Below, piece by piece: positions 36,587-48,108 of a stretch of 64,000 bases of DNA. Both the position numbers and the translations under genes were made by a program. The notes under the pieces were generated by a model. That model worked only from the letters and a program-made list of their open reading frames with translations. It did not search any database and was not told where the DNA came from. Position 1 is the first letter of the stretch. Every line of letters starts with the position of its first letter. Source of the DNA: Turritopsis dohrnii (lineage: Eukaryota > Cnidaria > Hydrozoa > Anthoathecata > Oceaniidae); contig BQMF02000166.1 in assembly GCA_027922465.2 (NCBI GenBank), positions 186,001-250,000 on the forward strand. The letters run 5' to 3'.

Positions 36587-39500
36587 CTATCTGCGACTTC
36601 GTTTATTCCAACTTCGTTCTCGATGGTCCGAGCGTTTCCATTCTTCTGAAAGTGCATTGTAATCTCTTTTTCCTAGGCTTTTAGAGTTTAGAGGAATAGG
36701 CCTTCGAAACGGACGCTCAATACCACCGAAACGGAGTTGACCGGATTCCTTTTTACCACCAAATCCTCCGCCGAAACGCCTTGGAATCCAACCAGGTAAC
36801 GTTCTCTCGCATTCGAAATCCACAATCACTTTATTTCCATCTAGAAGAAGATCTTGACAATGCCGTACAGTTTTTCTTGCGTCACTTTCATTCTTATATT
36901 CGACAAACGCGTATCGTTTACTGTTCCCGGATATGATATCTCTTATTAGCCGACATTTCTCTAAGTCGCCGTATTTTGAGAACGTGTGACTTAAAGTTTT
37001 TTCTGTCGTTGACGGATTTAGATGACGTACCATTAGAGTTTTTTTAGGATCGCCAACAACCTTCAAAGAAAAAAACATCTGATAATATTTCACTCTCACG
37101 GAAACATTACCGCATCAATAATAAAAATAATAGTACATGTAAAAATAACACGGGAGAAACGCAAAGGACATTTTGGAATAATGCCAGCCTTCTCCCCTGT
37201 TTACTTTGAGACGATTAATTGAGTCCAGCTTATTTTTAACTTGATTACCCATCTATTTTTAAAATAACGTCGAAATAAAATCACATGGATTATACTTTCG
37301 TAGATAAGATAAATTTTAAAAACGTTTGTCAGACAAATTTCAATGAGAAACTATGAGTAGAATGATAGGCATGCATGGGAAAAAAGTTTTGCCCCAAAAA
37401 ATAAAAATGAAATAAAAACATTTGTTGAACAGTTACTTGTCATATAGTTGGCAAGTCAATGCTGGATTATCATCAATGCAGTATCGGTTACTGTCTGCTT
37501 ATGGTCTGGAATTAAACTCAGTAGAACACGATTAAAAAATAACTTTGCAAATGGTCAAAGATGAAACCAAATTCAAAAATGTTTGATACATCATATTCGT
37601 CAAAGCTGCTGCTATTAATAGAAATCCCCAATTTATATCTACCAGCGATGATGAAATATGGCAGATGCGATCGAGTCAATTAAGCTCCAACTCAGAATCC
37701 TAATCCTCAAGATAAAAGATGTTGTAATGATGTTCACAAAAGATCAACCTCGAACCCTGGGTCTCTTGCCTTTTCGATATACGCTATCCGTATATCGAAA
37801 AGGCAAGAGACCCTGGGTTCGAGGTTGCACAAAAGATGTTGTAATGAAATGCTGTTAATTGAATTTCCATATGATCCTTTCGAGCGGTTAAATTTAGAAT
37901 TTAAATTTCGACAAAATTGATTTGTGGCTTTGCGTATGATACGGATTTGTTTCTGAAAACTTATCATTACTTTTCCGTATAATAATTGTCCCCGCATCGA
38001 ACGTAAGCCAGCGAGGAGTCATAGTAGATTCACGAGATAGACGAAAGTCAGTTTTCGATTTTGTTCATCATCATCATCATCATAATCATCATCCAACTTT
38101 TCGTGTTGCTGTTACACGGTGACATACAATTATTAGCTGACTTTGCCATTTCAAAGCACGGTGTGTAGGTGAGAGGCAGAACGTTTTTTCGTAACTTTTT
38201 CATCATTTATTATTATATTATACTATGTTATTTACGAAGATCGTATACTAAAATTCCTTAGACATTTTTCATGTTACTTTTGTGTTGTTTTAGGGAAGGG
38301 AATGACAAGGATTTTGAGCACAGCTTGAAATCTGAAATTTTGCCAACTGTGCATTTTATTTTTGTATATGTTTTAGCTCTAAATCTTTCATTCAATAAAT
38401 TTTATGCAATGCACTGATTTTTGGCGAATGTTTCCTTAAAAAGATTTTAGAAGACGTAATTGGATTTCTGTGTATGCAAAAAAGCCATATTACAAATTGT
38501 TGTTCTTCGTGTTTTTCTTCTTTAACTGCAGTGGTGGGGCCAATAGCGTGATCATGATCAATAAAACCTTTTTATATTTTTTTCTTGTTTTTTTTTAAGT
38601 AAACTTTTGGATATTTTTTTGTTTTAATCAAAGTTTGAAACGCAGATTTCTAATGGATTTTTCGCTTTAATTTTTTTGAAAAAGTTTGTTTTTTTTCTTT
38701 TAGCTCTTACATAATTTCTTTAAAGGGACATTGGCCGGCTTAAAACAATAGAATTTGAGTTACTCTTGGTTATTCAAATCTGCCATGTGATTTGAGGATT
38801 AAAAAATTAGAATGATCGAGACAACTTGTAAACATCATGGCGAAGAGGACGGAAGATTTTCATTGCTGTCAGAATTATTTTTTTCAATGTCCTGTCTATG
38901 GGCGTGAATTGTAATATGGTACTAAATATTGGTACGAAGTTATCATGAATTTATTAAGGAATATTTCAGTGCTAGTTATTGAATGAGAGTATTTGTTATT
39001 TTAAAGATATACACGGATTCGTGAGTGCCGGGTTATACAAAATAAGTTTAAATTTGCTATATAACTTGCATTACTGCTTCTGATTTTGCTGAGTCCTACC
39101 CCACAGATAATTTAGAGGAAGACGGGGAAGTCGTTTGGATTGCTTTTTTGGGTAGCATTTTTTGTTGTTTAGCTTGCTAAGTATTCCTACCTGAAAGATC
39201 ATAAAGATTCTTGAAATTACTTTCATTTATGTGGCATGTTTTGTGGCCATGGTCCATTAGTTTTGATTTTGAGTTTATTCATGAGAACTTATTTTGCTTT
39301 TCCTCTCTAAAAAACAAAAACAAAATGTAAAAGAAAATTTTGCTTTTTGGCAATCACAGAAAAATATATCCTAGTGAATAAGAACATTACTGGCATGGAT
39401 TCAATTGCAAGCTATACAATTTTTGAATCTACTTTGATATATTCGTACACTGTAGCTGGAATAAGTTTCAACATTTAACACTGTATAAGGAAACAATTTG

Positions 39501-42500
39501 CTTTTAAGTAGTTTTTCTCTCCTAAATTTTCATTACGCTTACTTTTTTTCTGTTTCCAAAATTTTAATAAAAACACAAATCTTGATTTTGTCACAATGAT
39601 ATATCCGTTATTTCTGCCTCCTGGAGTCACTTCTTTGGCTGATCAATTTTTTGTGTTTATACATTATTGCATCTGGATAATCATTGCTAATAACTTTTCT
39701 TTTTTTATTAAACATATGAAATTGTATTTGTTTGTTTTTTTGTCATTTTTGGGCATTTGATTGCTTACTGGATACGACTTATGCATGGTTTAGTTATATA
39801 CATCTGTCTTTTCAATTCATTCACATGTATGATTTCTAATATGGCCATGGCATCATGAAGAAAGAAGAACAAAAGATTCAATCTGAGAAAAAAACATTAT
39901 TTGGCAAATTGAACTGTTGTTGTTATCTTGTCTCTTCCCGGTCCCTACACTGCTGCATTCTTATAGGAAGGAACAGAATTAAAAAAATCGAAGTTTAATG
40001 CTTGTGTAAAATATTATTTCTGTCTTCACATTGAATCATATGTCACAAGATACATGTGTCAGAGGTGTATTTCTATTATTAAAAGCCATGTGTTTCTTAT
40101 TATTTTATTTTCTCACTTCACGCTTCAGTAAAAGCGATCGCGATCTTCGCGCCATATTTGTTTTGATTTTGATTGTTTTGATCACATGAGAATAATATTT
40201 ACATTTAAGCCGCCCAATGCTCCAAATCTTATTTTGATTATAAGTACGTATCATGGTTGTAGTTCACACATTTCTTTTGTTTGTAGCAAATACTTTCTGA
40301 TGTTACTTGTTAAGCCTTACTTACACTTTTTAAAAGGTATATAAGCATCAGTGTGACTTACCTTAATGGTACTAATTTTTGCGGTTTTTCGCGAACTATG
40401 GCCATTTTCGCGAAATTTTCCAGAGGCCTTATTCGCGAAAACTTGTACTCGCGAAAAAAATGAAAAAAAATTTCTGTAAGTTTTGCCTGTTTTTAATGAC
40501 AAATTAAAAGAACATTCCTATTTATAAAACATCCTTCAAATCGACGAGAGCGTGAGAGGCTTGGACATGAAAATCAACAGGGTTCCCACTGGATGAAATA
40601 ATAGAAATTCCAGGACTTTCAAGGACTTTCCAGGACTATTTGCTAGATTTTCCAGGACATTTGCCTTACTATTTCCAGGACTTTTCCAAGATGTTTTCTG
40701 AAAAATCATGAATTTCCAGGACTTTCCAGGACTAGCGAGTCAAACTATTTTGTTACTAGTATAATCATGTAAATGAAAGCCAAAAAGGAACAAACAATTT
40801 TAATTGATCTGACGAGATCCATAGAAAGTATTCATATTTAGCCTCGACTAGTTTCTTCAGTATGACAAATAAACAACATTATAAGATAAGCTTCCAAACT
40901 AATCTTTGTTTTCCTAAAATATCTCTTAGATAACTTAGACACTTTGTAAAATTCAAGGACTTTTCCAGGATTTTTTAGAAAAATCAAAAAATTCCAGGAC
41001 TTTCCAGGACCCCTTTTAAATTGCAGGACTTTCCAGGACTTTCCAGGACCCCTTTTAAATTGCAGGACTTTCCAGGACTTTCCAGGACCCCTTTTAAATT
41101 GCAGGACTTTCCAAGACTTTCCAGGACGGTGGGAACCCTGATCAAAAGCCGGCGTTAAACTTTGCTGTCTTTCATGGTCAAACCACGGACAAAAGTGCTC
41201 AAAATCATAGAAGAAAACTATATCTTGGCTACAAAAGCACCGCCTAAGTTTCATTTACTGTAACATTGTATTTTCAATCTTTGAATTCGTTTCTTTGTAG
41301 TTTCATTCAACCTGAAATTATTAAAAACGTTCTTTTTGTATCTTTTTGAAAGTATTACTTTTAAATGCCTTTTGCGAAAATTGAATCTTATATTTTTTGT
41401 AATTCGTGAAATTAATACCCGCGAAATTGATTTCTTTTTTTAATGGAAAAATTTTCACAACCTCTTCGATTTTTCAGCAAAATTTTGTTGTTGTTGTTGA
41501 ATTGAATAAAAACAAAGCAATAAAACAAACAAACAGAAGAAAAAGATTTTATCCACCAATCCCTAAGCTGTACTTCCATTAAACACATTCTTTTCGATAG
41601 AATGGTCGTGAAAAGATCTAAGCAGAAATTAACATATTGCAATGAGAAAGAAAAAAGGGCGGACTGAACGAAGTGTTTTTTTCATGCAGGTGACGATGGT
41701 CAGATTGCAACTCAGAGCAATTTATCCACAGTAAGGCTTTCTCAAAAAGGTCTTTATCAACTTTCTTTTTTTCAATAAAAATTCTTTGTGAAACCAAAAA
41801 CAGCCTGGTGTATGGTCTGTGAGTTTATAAAAAAAGATTTTTTCAGGACAGTGACACGTATTTTAAATCTATGAAGACTAATTCTAGTGGGTATAGAAAA
41901 TATTGCGTGCCTGGTGTTAAAGGTACTGCCAAAGATATTTTAAAGGAAAATACATTTGCGAGTTTCATTATAAAGCTGATGACATAAAAGTTTCACATGG
42001 TAGGGCCGGACGCAGCAGTATTTTATAGGTACGGCTCAACCTTGTGGATTCTAACAAGACTGTTCCCCGACTTTTCTCGGAATAGCCCGATTTACGGACA
42101 AATGCTTTCCGAAAATGGGGGCGGTTAGGAGATCAATGTTCATTTCCAGTTAGCTACGATGAACCCCGAACACCAAAATTAGCCTACATTAAACATTTTA
42201 ACCAAAGGTGGATAGAAGAATAGAAGCTGAATACAATAGTTTTTTTCAATAATTAAGTTTGCAATACGGCTCAAAACTGTTAGTTATAACTCGTATCATC
42301 ATTGATCAAAAGGAGCCCTTTTTTGAGCTGTAAAGAAGAACAATACAGCAGTGGGGTTTGCAGCTATGGCTTACCAAAATTTGCGAGTCAAATGAGACGC
42401 CAACAATAATGCACTAATGCATAAAAAACATATTGACAGATTTTCAAGTACAGAGGAGTGACGCGGCACTCGACGGTATCGCGTGATAATGACGGAGTAA

Positions 42501-44752
42501 TGGATAAATGGAACTAAGAAGCACTCTTGACGTACCCTGCGTCCGCCCCTGCGTCCGCCCCTGCATGGTGTTAGTTGAAAAACGTCATTCCAGGAAGGAT
42601 TCCGTCTATACTCAAATCCAATGATTTTGTTAGAGTATCACATAAATGATGAAGAACAAAATGAACCATCCACAATCGAAAAATTTAACATCGAAAACAG
42701 GAAACAAAGAGAAAAAACTATTTTAACACAAGATCATTAGTATTCAACAAAATATAATTCTACAAATCAACTTCACAAGTACAATGACCTATTATCAATC
42801 AAGTTTACCAAATCATGCGTTGACATCTGATGATTCTCTTGTTGATGATGATACATATAAATCAATACCAAAGTTTTCATTTATATTTCGGAAACGTTCT
42901 TGGAGATGAAGTAAATGTTGCTTTTGGCGTTCTTCGTTCTCAATTCTTCATGAGTCATTATAATGTATTGGAGATTCCTTTACTGATACTCCTGAAATAG
43001 GCAATTTCTTCAGGAACTGTTTGAAGCTGAAGGGAGTAATATGCCAATTCAAATGAAAATACCATTATATACATGGTTGCTGTAACCACTTTTACCAGCA
43101 GGACAAGAACATACAGCTACTTTAACATCCTCAGTTTATTGGACTAATGTTACTGCCACACTTCTACTCTCTTTTTTTATACTTGCTTCGCATAAAGCCT
43201 ACATAAAAATATTCATTATCCCACAAAATTGCTTCATCTGTGATCTATATTTCTTCCTGTTGAGTAATTGCACTTGCCAAATATTTACCCCTCCAGTCGG
43301 CGAACAATATCACAATTGATTTCTACATTACTTGTACTTACTACTTACATATACATTTTGACATGGAATACTTTTTACATCTGCACTAAAGTACTTCTTT
43401 AATGTATATCGTATACAATTTTCATTTGCCTTGAAACCATAAACGGGATGAACTCACAGTAAATTCTAGCCTTGAATAACTGTGCAAGGCTAAAAATGAA
43501 TGCACATATTTTCCCACATTTCCAATTGAAGCTCCAATGAGTGTTAAAACGATGCATCATCTAGCTCTGCTAGAATTTTGAATGCATTTTCAATAATATG
43601 CCATGCTGTTAAATGCCGATAGCTATATATTTGCCTGCCTTCTTCAGAAACCATTGTTTTAACGGGAAAATTTCATTTCCCAAAGAATATACGGCAAGGT
43701 TTTACAGGGATATTCGTTTAACAAAACATTGTGTGAATCGAAGAAAAAAAGTCATTAAACAAATACTAGATCTTGAAAACAATATTTGTAACATCCCTGT
43801 CAGGTTATCGAAAAGGCTATTCGAAAAGATATCAAAATTGTTGAAAAAACACATAAGCTTGGTTTGCAATAAAATTATCTTTGAAACCGTTTTTCGGAAC
43901 TTTTGCACAACAGCCTGAATGTTGTGCAACAAAAGTATGTTGTACAACATCTGTTGCAGAAATAGAAAAAAATCTCTCCAACAATTTCCTACACTTGTTG
44001 CACAACAAAAACGGATGCGCAACAAAAATAATTTTATTGGAAACCAAGCATGTGCTTTTTGTGCACATAAAACGAACACAATGTGTTTGGTCAAAATCTC
44101 AAAAAGCAATAGGAACACCAAAAAAGGAATGAAGCCCCCAATTTCTATTCAAAAGTCTTATTTTCAAACTTTGATGGGGACTGAGAAAATATGCATGCTG
44201 AAAGTTGTTCATGGGCAGTACATTAAGATATAAAATTAGTATATATCATTGAAGTTTTTAATCAACAACAACTCTAAAATCAGTAGTAGTCACAGGGAAA
44301 CTATCCCATCCATTTTTTTATCTACAAATTAGATAAACTTTTACCACTCCATGATTATATTTTCTGTTTACTTTTGGTGCATGAGAAAAATAGCTTTCCA
44401 CAAATTACTTGCATGATGAAGAACTGCAGAAAACTTTTACACCAACTAGTTGAAAATAACTCGATAATAGAATAACACAATGTGATTTCTATTGTAAACA
44501 GGTTAAGTACAAGTCACAAACAAAAAGGAGAAAAATATGGACTATTTAGTTCACCTTTTTATTGGGTTTGTATCTTGATTTACTCGCTCTAACAATGGCT
44601 TTGTCATGTGGCACTAGATCTGTTCCATCAATACTTCCAGCCATCAACGGATGATAGAACTTAGCAATGCTAGTCCAATTTTCATAAGTAGGTATATCGT
44701 ATGGCAACATTAACTTCACAGCTTCCTTTTCCTTGTCATTCATTATTCTCAC
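36587..44752 (-). CDS. SNRNP35: U11/U12 snRNP 35 kDa protein (2 exons, 7.5 kb intron)
   Basis: Component of the U11/U12 di-snRNP of the minor (U12-type) spliceosome, acting in the nucleus. Exon 1 is 44555-44752 and exon 2 is 36587-37060. The junction AAG|gtgaac ... ttgaag|GTT is phase 0. The 223-residue product is close to human SNRNP35 (246). Exon 1 carries the family's N-terminal block (AGSIDGTDLVPHDKAI, ending RYKPNKK). Exon 2 opens VVGDP and then carries one RRM, with RNP2 TLMVRHL (74-80) and RNP1 KRYAFVEY (114-121), followed by the diagnostic LPGWIPRRFGGGFGGKKESG and QLRFGG run (from 154). It ends in a short RS/RE-type tail. The start could be M1 or M4. The human-like long C-terminal RD/RE repeats are shorter here. 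The intron is packed with mobile elements. Confidence 0.9.
37735..37837. mobile_element. 83-bp near-perfect hairpin with 10-bp direct flanks
   Basis: Arm 37745-37783 (starting CAACCTCGAACCCTGGGTCT) and arm 37789-37827 are reverse complements over 39 bp with one mismatch, around a 5-nt loop. CACAAAAGAT stands directly against both outer ends (37735-37744 and 37828-37837), like a target-site duplication. A wider direct repeat, AAAAGATGTTGTAATGA, occurs at 37714-37730 and 37831-37847. It encodes nothing. The right arm contains GGGTTCGAGG, similar to a tRNA B box, but no cloverleaf forms. It could be a foldback element, the product of template switching, or a hairpin RNA gene. Confidence 0.75.
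38067..38094 (+). repeat. CAT microsatellite
   Basis: An imperfect run of CAT/ATC triplets, interrupted once. Confidence 0.8.
38095..38718 (+). repeat. Dispersed repeat, copy 2
   Basis: Carries the ACTTTTCGTGTTGCTGTTAC block and, about 500 bp later, AATCAAAGTTTGAAACGCAG with TAATGGATTTTTCGCTTTAA and CTCTTACATAATTTC. These occur in the same order as in the shorter copy at 21660-21905. Confidence 0.6.
40578..41140. mobile_element. Non-autonomous hAT-like element with 39-bp tandem repeat
   Basis: Ends CAGGGTTCCCAC and GTGGGAACCCTG are exact inverses. ATCAA flanks both sides directly (40573-40577 and 41141-41145), a 5-bp duplication like that of the element at 3080-5206. The interior is built from CAGGACTTTC/CCAGGACTTT modules in one orientation. 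Near the right end these include a 39-bp unit (CAGGACTTTCCAGGACTTTC, then CAGGACCCCTTTTAAATTG) repeated about three times over 40980-41102. The tandem is responsible for an apparent repetitive antisense reading frame, which is not a gene. Confidence 0.75.
43030..43350 (-). pseudogene. Relic of a SWIM-type zinc-finger protein
   Basis: In broken antisense frames the sequence reads FADWRGKYLASAITQQEE and, about 180 bp on, AVCSCPAGKSGYSNHVYNG. The latter is a SWIM zinc finger (C-x-C then C-x-H) in which the third cysteine has become serine. Such SWIM modules occur next to YqaJ-type nuclease domains in repeated genes of invertebrates. Stops in all frames show that it is dead. Confidence 0.4.
43855..44050. 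mobile_element. Small foldback element
   Basis: GCTTGGTTTGCAATAAAATTAT near 43858 is matched by the inverse ATAATTTTATTGGAAACCAAGC near 44027-44049, about 195 bp end to end. The interior has further inverted GTTGTGCAACAAAA and GTTGTACAAC motifs, so nearly the whole unit can fold back. No target duplication was fixed. Confidence 0.6.
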
Positions 44753-44968
44753 TATATATAATCATAGAAAAAAAGAAGTTCTTTGAAAATAGATCATTAG
44801 AAAAGAAACAAACAAACTGTTGCTGCCACTTAGCTAATAGTCCAGGAAAAACTCTTAAAAAAACGCTTCCCTTCTTAAAGAAGCACTTTACTTAGCATAA
44901 CTAAACTACATTATATTTTGAGAGAAATGGAGAAATTACTGGTTATACAGTAATTAACTTATAAATTG
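44753..44968. other. SNRNP35 upstream region
   Basis: On the minus strand an AT-rich run, TTATATATAG, lies about 10 bp before the ATG. It could be a TATA-like element or a splice acceptor for a leader. Nothing better was found. Confidence 0.3.
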
Positions 44969-44972
44969 TTAA

Positions 44973-45328
44973 AGCGGATTTACACAGAAAATCCGGAAAA
45001 TGGAAAAGTGATTGCGCAATAAAATTTCGCTTCATCGAATTATTAGCCGTCTACAGAGTAGGATTGAGTTCAACTTTTTCGCTTGTCAAAAATTCACCTG
45101 TGATGGACAACCAATCAAAGTACAAATAAAATGCTGATTCAGCAGTAATAATTAATTCAGTAATAATTAAGTAATTTTATAAGTAACAGCTTCTTAAATT
45201 TATTCATCTTGTTTGTTTACAACCAGCCATGAAAACAGTAATTCGAGCCCGAAAGTTTTGTTTGTGTAAATCAAGTTGAGGTGATTTTTTCGCTTCACGC
45301 GAAACATTCGCTGTGTGTAAATCCGCCT
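44973..45328. mobile_element. TTAA-flanked inverted-repeat element, copy A
   Basis: TTAA (44969-44972) then AGCGGATTTACACAG at the left; CTGTGTGTAAATCCGCCT then TTAA (45329-45332) at the right. The inner sequence (TTGCGCAATAAAATTTCGCT, AGCCGTCTACAGAGTAGGA, GTTTGTTTACAACCAGCCAT) is shared with copy B at 55621-56023. It is non-coding. TTAA flanks suggest a piggyBac-type mover. Confidence 0.8.
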
Positions 45329-45593
45329 TTAATAAATAGGGCCCAAAAATCGATCAATATCAATACTTTAGATCATGAAGCCAATAAAAATACACAAAAA
45401 ACAATTATCAAGTATTATGTAAGTTTTGACAACTCCGCCATTTGTGAATGAAAATGATATTCATTGTCAATTTCCAGCCAAACTAGCCAAACTATAGCCT
45501 TATTCCAGGAAATTTACATGGTGTAAAACAAGATGCGCTAATTTCAAAATTACAAACATAAGATGACCATAACAACTTTTCATTTTTTTAAAC

Positions 45594-46760
45594 TTGGATG
45601 TCTTAACAACAAAGTTCGATATGATAGCATGCCCAAAGTGGCCATGGTTTGCCACAAAACATACTCAAGGTCAGCATGTACAGAGGAGTTCTGCTAGTGG
45701 CACCAAAGGGCTGAGTACCAAAATAAATGCTGATGGAAAGTATTACATTACTGCAAATGATCGTGTGAACTATGTAAGACAGTTCAGATTAATGGTGTCA
45801 ACAAAGATCAATTCTTTTTTTGCATCCTGATTTAACAAAAGGAAGAATCACAAGAGATGAGAAGGTTGTTAAATCACTGTATAACACATTAAAAGAAACT
45901 TGGAAAAATCCACACAAGCTTACATCTGAGATGCTTTGCTGCATTTCAACAGGGATTATACCATCTGATGAAGCTATTAAAGGCATGTGTTAAGCCAAAG
46001 AAAAAAGAGAATCAGCATACCAGCAGTTAATTGCAGAAAGATTGGAGAATAGTCGTTTTTCAACTATGTATCTCTAGTTTGAAGCGAAAAATGTGAAGCT
46101 GAAAACTGAAGCCAAAAACATCAACAAGCAACAGAGATTATTCTGAAGGCAGATAAGAACTAATTTTCTGTTATGACAATTGTTGCTGAATCACAAGAAC
46201 TTGATATGAAAGAAGTTTTCAGCCACCCTCTTGGACCAATTCCATGGTATCCATCTACTGCTGCAGAAGGATGTTTGAGAAAAACAAATATATAAGGCAA
46301 CTCTGTCTAAAGATCTTTAACAATTATCTGTTCCTGTAGAAAATCTTCCTGATAATGTGTCTACAATTCTTGATGTGATGAGTAATGTTCAATGAATATG
46401 CGGTACACATAAAACATTTGGTGAAATTGCTAAGACAACACTCAGTATGGTGACGGCAAAAGTGAATTCAGCTAAATGAATAGATGTGGTATTTGACGTT
46501 CACCAAACCGATTCTACAAAGAATATTGAACAGGTAAAAAAAGGAGCGCAACAACAGCTCTACGATTTCATCAGATTTTACTAACTCAAAAAATACAGCA
46601 ATGGCAGGAGTTCCTGAAATGTCCTGAAAATAAGAAAGAGTTCATAAACTTTCTGACATCAGAGTGTAGAAAAGAGAATTACCGTGCAAGTTTTCAGGTA
46701 AAGAAATGTTTTTGGTATGTAAATCTATCAAAGTTCTTGATGACATCATCAAAAAACTGA
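45594..46760 (+). pseudogene. Relic of the same unnamed multicopy gene family, upstream part
   Basis: The first frame (45594-45830) has CPKWPWFATKHTQGQH and ADGKYYITANDRVNYVRQF. Broken frames follow, with RDEKVVKSLYNTLKETW and TSEMLCCISTGIIPSDEAIK. From about 46170 there is ESQELDMKEVFSHPLGPIPW, GCLRKTN, DVMSNVQ, RIDVVFDV-like and KIQQWQEFLKCPENKKEF. The HPLGPxPW...LRKTN...IDVVFDV and IQQWxxFL order is that of the uncharacterised family whose 3' part is seen at 28010-28775. Stops and frameshifts are scattered throughout. The function is unknown. Its repeated, decayed presence suggests that it travels with a mobile element. Confidence 0.5.
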
Positions 46761-47029
46761 CACATGCTATGATTTATTTATTTCATTTAACTTTAGCTGA
46801 GTGAGTGAGTTTATTTTGCAAAAAAAAAAAAAAATAATTCCCACCTGTTTTTAAAGAAAGAATATAATTGGTACGAAACAGAGCTAATATATGATGTCAT
46901 CATTAACCTGCACTTCTTTTTATTTGGTTTAAATTACTTTAAGTCATACAACGGTGCGGAGATATGCGAATTAGTTGGTTTGTATTTGTACTTACTGAAT
47001 AAATTGTCAAATATTATTCATAAAGACAA

Positions 47030-48108
47030 TTGGTTTATACCGTGATGATGGATTGTCTGTAGTACATGGCACTAACTGACCTAAACTAGACCGTTTATGA
47101 AAAGATATAACCAAGCTGTTAACCAAGCTAACCAACGAAGGACTAAAAATCACAAATGATACCAACTTGACGGTGACCAAATTTTTAGATATTACATTAG
47201 ACCTGGAAAGTGGAAAGTACTTCCCATATATATGAAACCTAATAACACTACAATACATAAACTCCAAATCAAACCACCCTCCAAGCATCATCAAAGAGCT
47301 GCCAAAAATGATTAACAAAAGAATATCTGACCTATATTGCAACGAGGAAGAATTTAACAGACAGATCACTATCGGAAAGTTGATTTGACTACAAATTAGG
47401 ATACAACAAAAGTTCGGGTAGCCAAAGGTGAAGAACAAGAACACGCGCAGTCATTTGGTTTAACCCACTGTATAACATTGCTGTCGCAACGAATATTGGA
47501 GAAACCTTTTTGAGGTTAATCAAAAAGCATTTCCCTGCTAATAATCGCTTGCGCAAGACATTTAATCGCAATACATTGAAAATAAGTTTTTACATTTACA
47601 TTTGTGTATGTCAAACATGGCTAATATAATTAAGCAGCATAACAACAAGATCCTAAGTGAGCACTTAAATGAGCAAACAAGACCTTGTAACTGCCGAGTG
47701 AAGTCCAGCTGCCCACTCAACAGGGAATGCCTTGTCACTAATATTGTTTACAAGGTCGAAGTTAACACCAACGAACGGAGAGCCGCCTATTATCGCACAT
47801 CGGAAAGTGAATTTAAAAATAGATTCAACAACCACACCAAATCGTTCCGGCATCAAAAGTACAAAAACGAGACTGAGCTCTCGAAGTTTATTCAGAAGTT
47901 TAAGCATGAAGAAAAAGAATTCACCATTAACTGGTCTATAGCCGCACGTGCAAGACCATACAAATGTGGTACAAATCGTTGTGATCTCTGTCTCACAGAA
48001 AAAGTGTATATTTTGAGAGGTGACTCTAAAGAACTGTTAAACAAAAGGAACAAGTTCATCAGCAAATGTCGTCACAGAAACAAATATGTAGTTAACAATG
48101 TGAAATAA
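47030..48108 (+). pseudogene. Penelope-like element, RT end plus GIY-YIG nuclease
   Basis: From 47080 to 47590 broken frames show the reverse-transcriptase thumb end typical of Penelope-like elements (VTKFLDITLDLESGKYFPY, NHPPSIIKELPK, NIGETFLRLIKKHFP). The open frame 47602-48108 (168 codons) is the C-terminal nuclease with the family's CPLNREC zinc-like knot, VYKVEV in place of GIY, FKNRFNNHTKSFRH, and a cysteine pair (CGTNRCDLC) near the end. In place of YIG it has YYR, and the upstream RT carries stops, so it is not active. It is 5'-truncated; the catalytic RT box is not present here. Confidence 0.75.

Larger units (their letters stand above)
37061..44554. other. Intron of SNRNP35, mobile-element scrap
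   Basis: No host gene was seen inside. It holds the foldback at 37735-37837, a CAT microsatellite at about 38067-38094, the dispersed repeat at 38095-38718, a block of TTCGCGAA-type motifs at 40380-40460, the element at 40578-41140, a SWIM-zinc-finger relic near 43030-43350, and a small foldback at 43855-44050. The remaining stretches (38720-40380, 41150-43030) are AT-rich with nothing recognised. Confidence 0.5.

Noticed and set aside
37745..37827. tRNA gene suggested by GGGTTCGAGG in the hairpin
   Set aside because: The sequence folds into one long hairpin, not a cloverleaf. No acceptor stem or anticodon arm can be drawn and the B-box-like match is partial.
40838..41254. 138-codon antisense frame with a thirteen-residue repeat
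   Set aside because: The repeat is the 39-bp tandem DNA unit of a non-coding element read in frame. There is no other coding sign.
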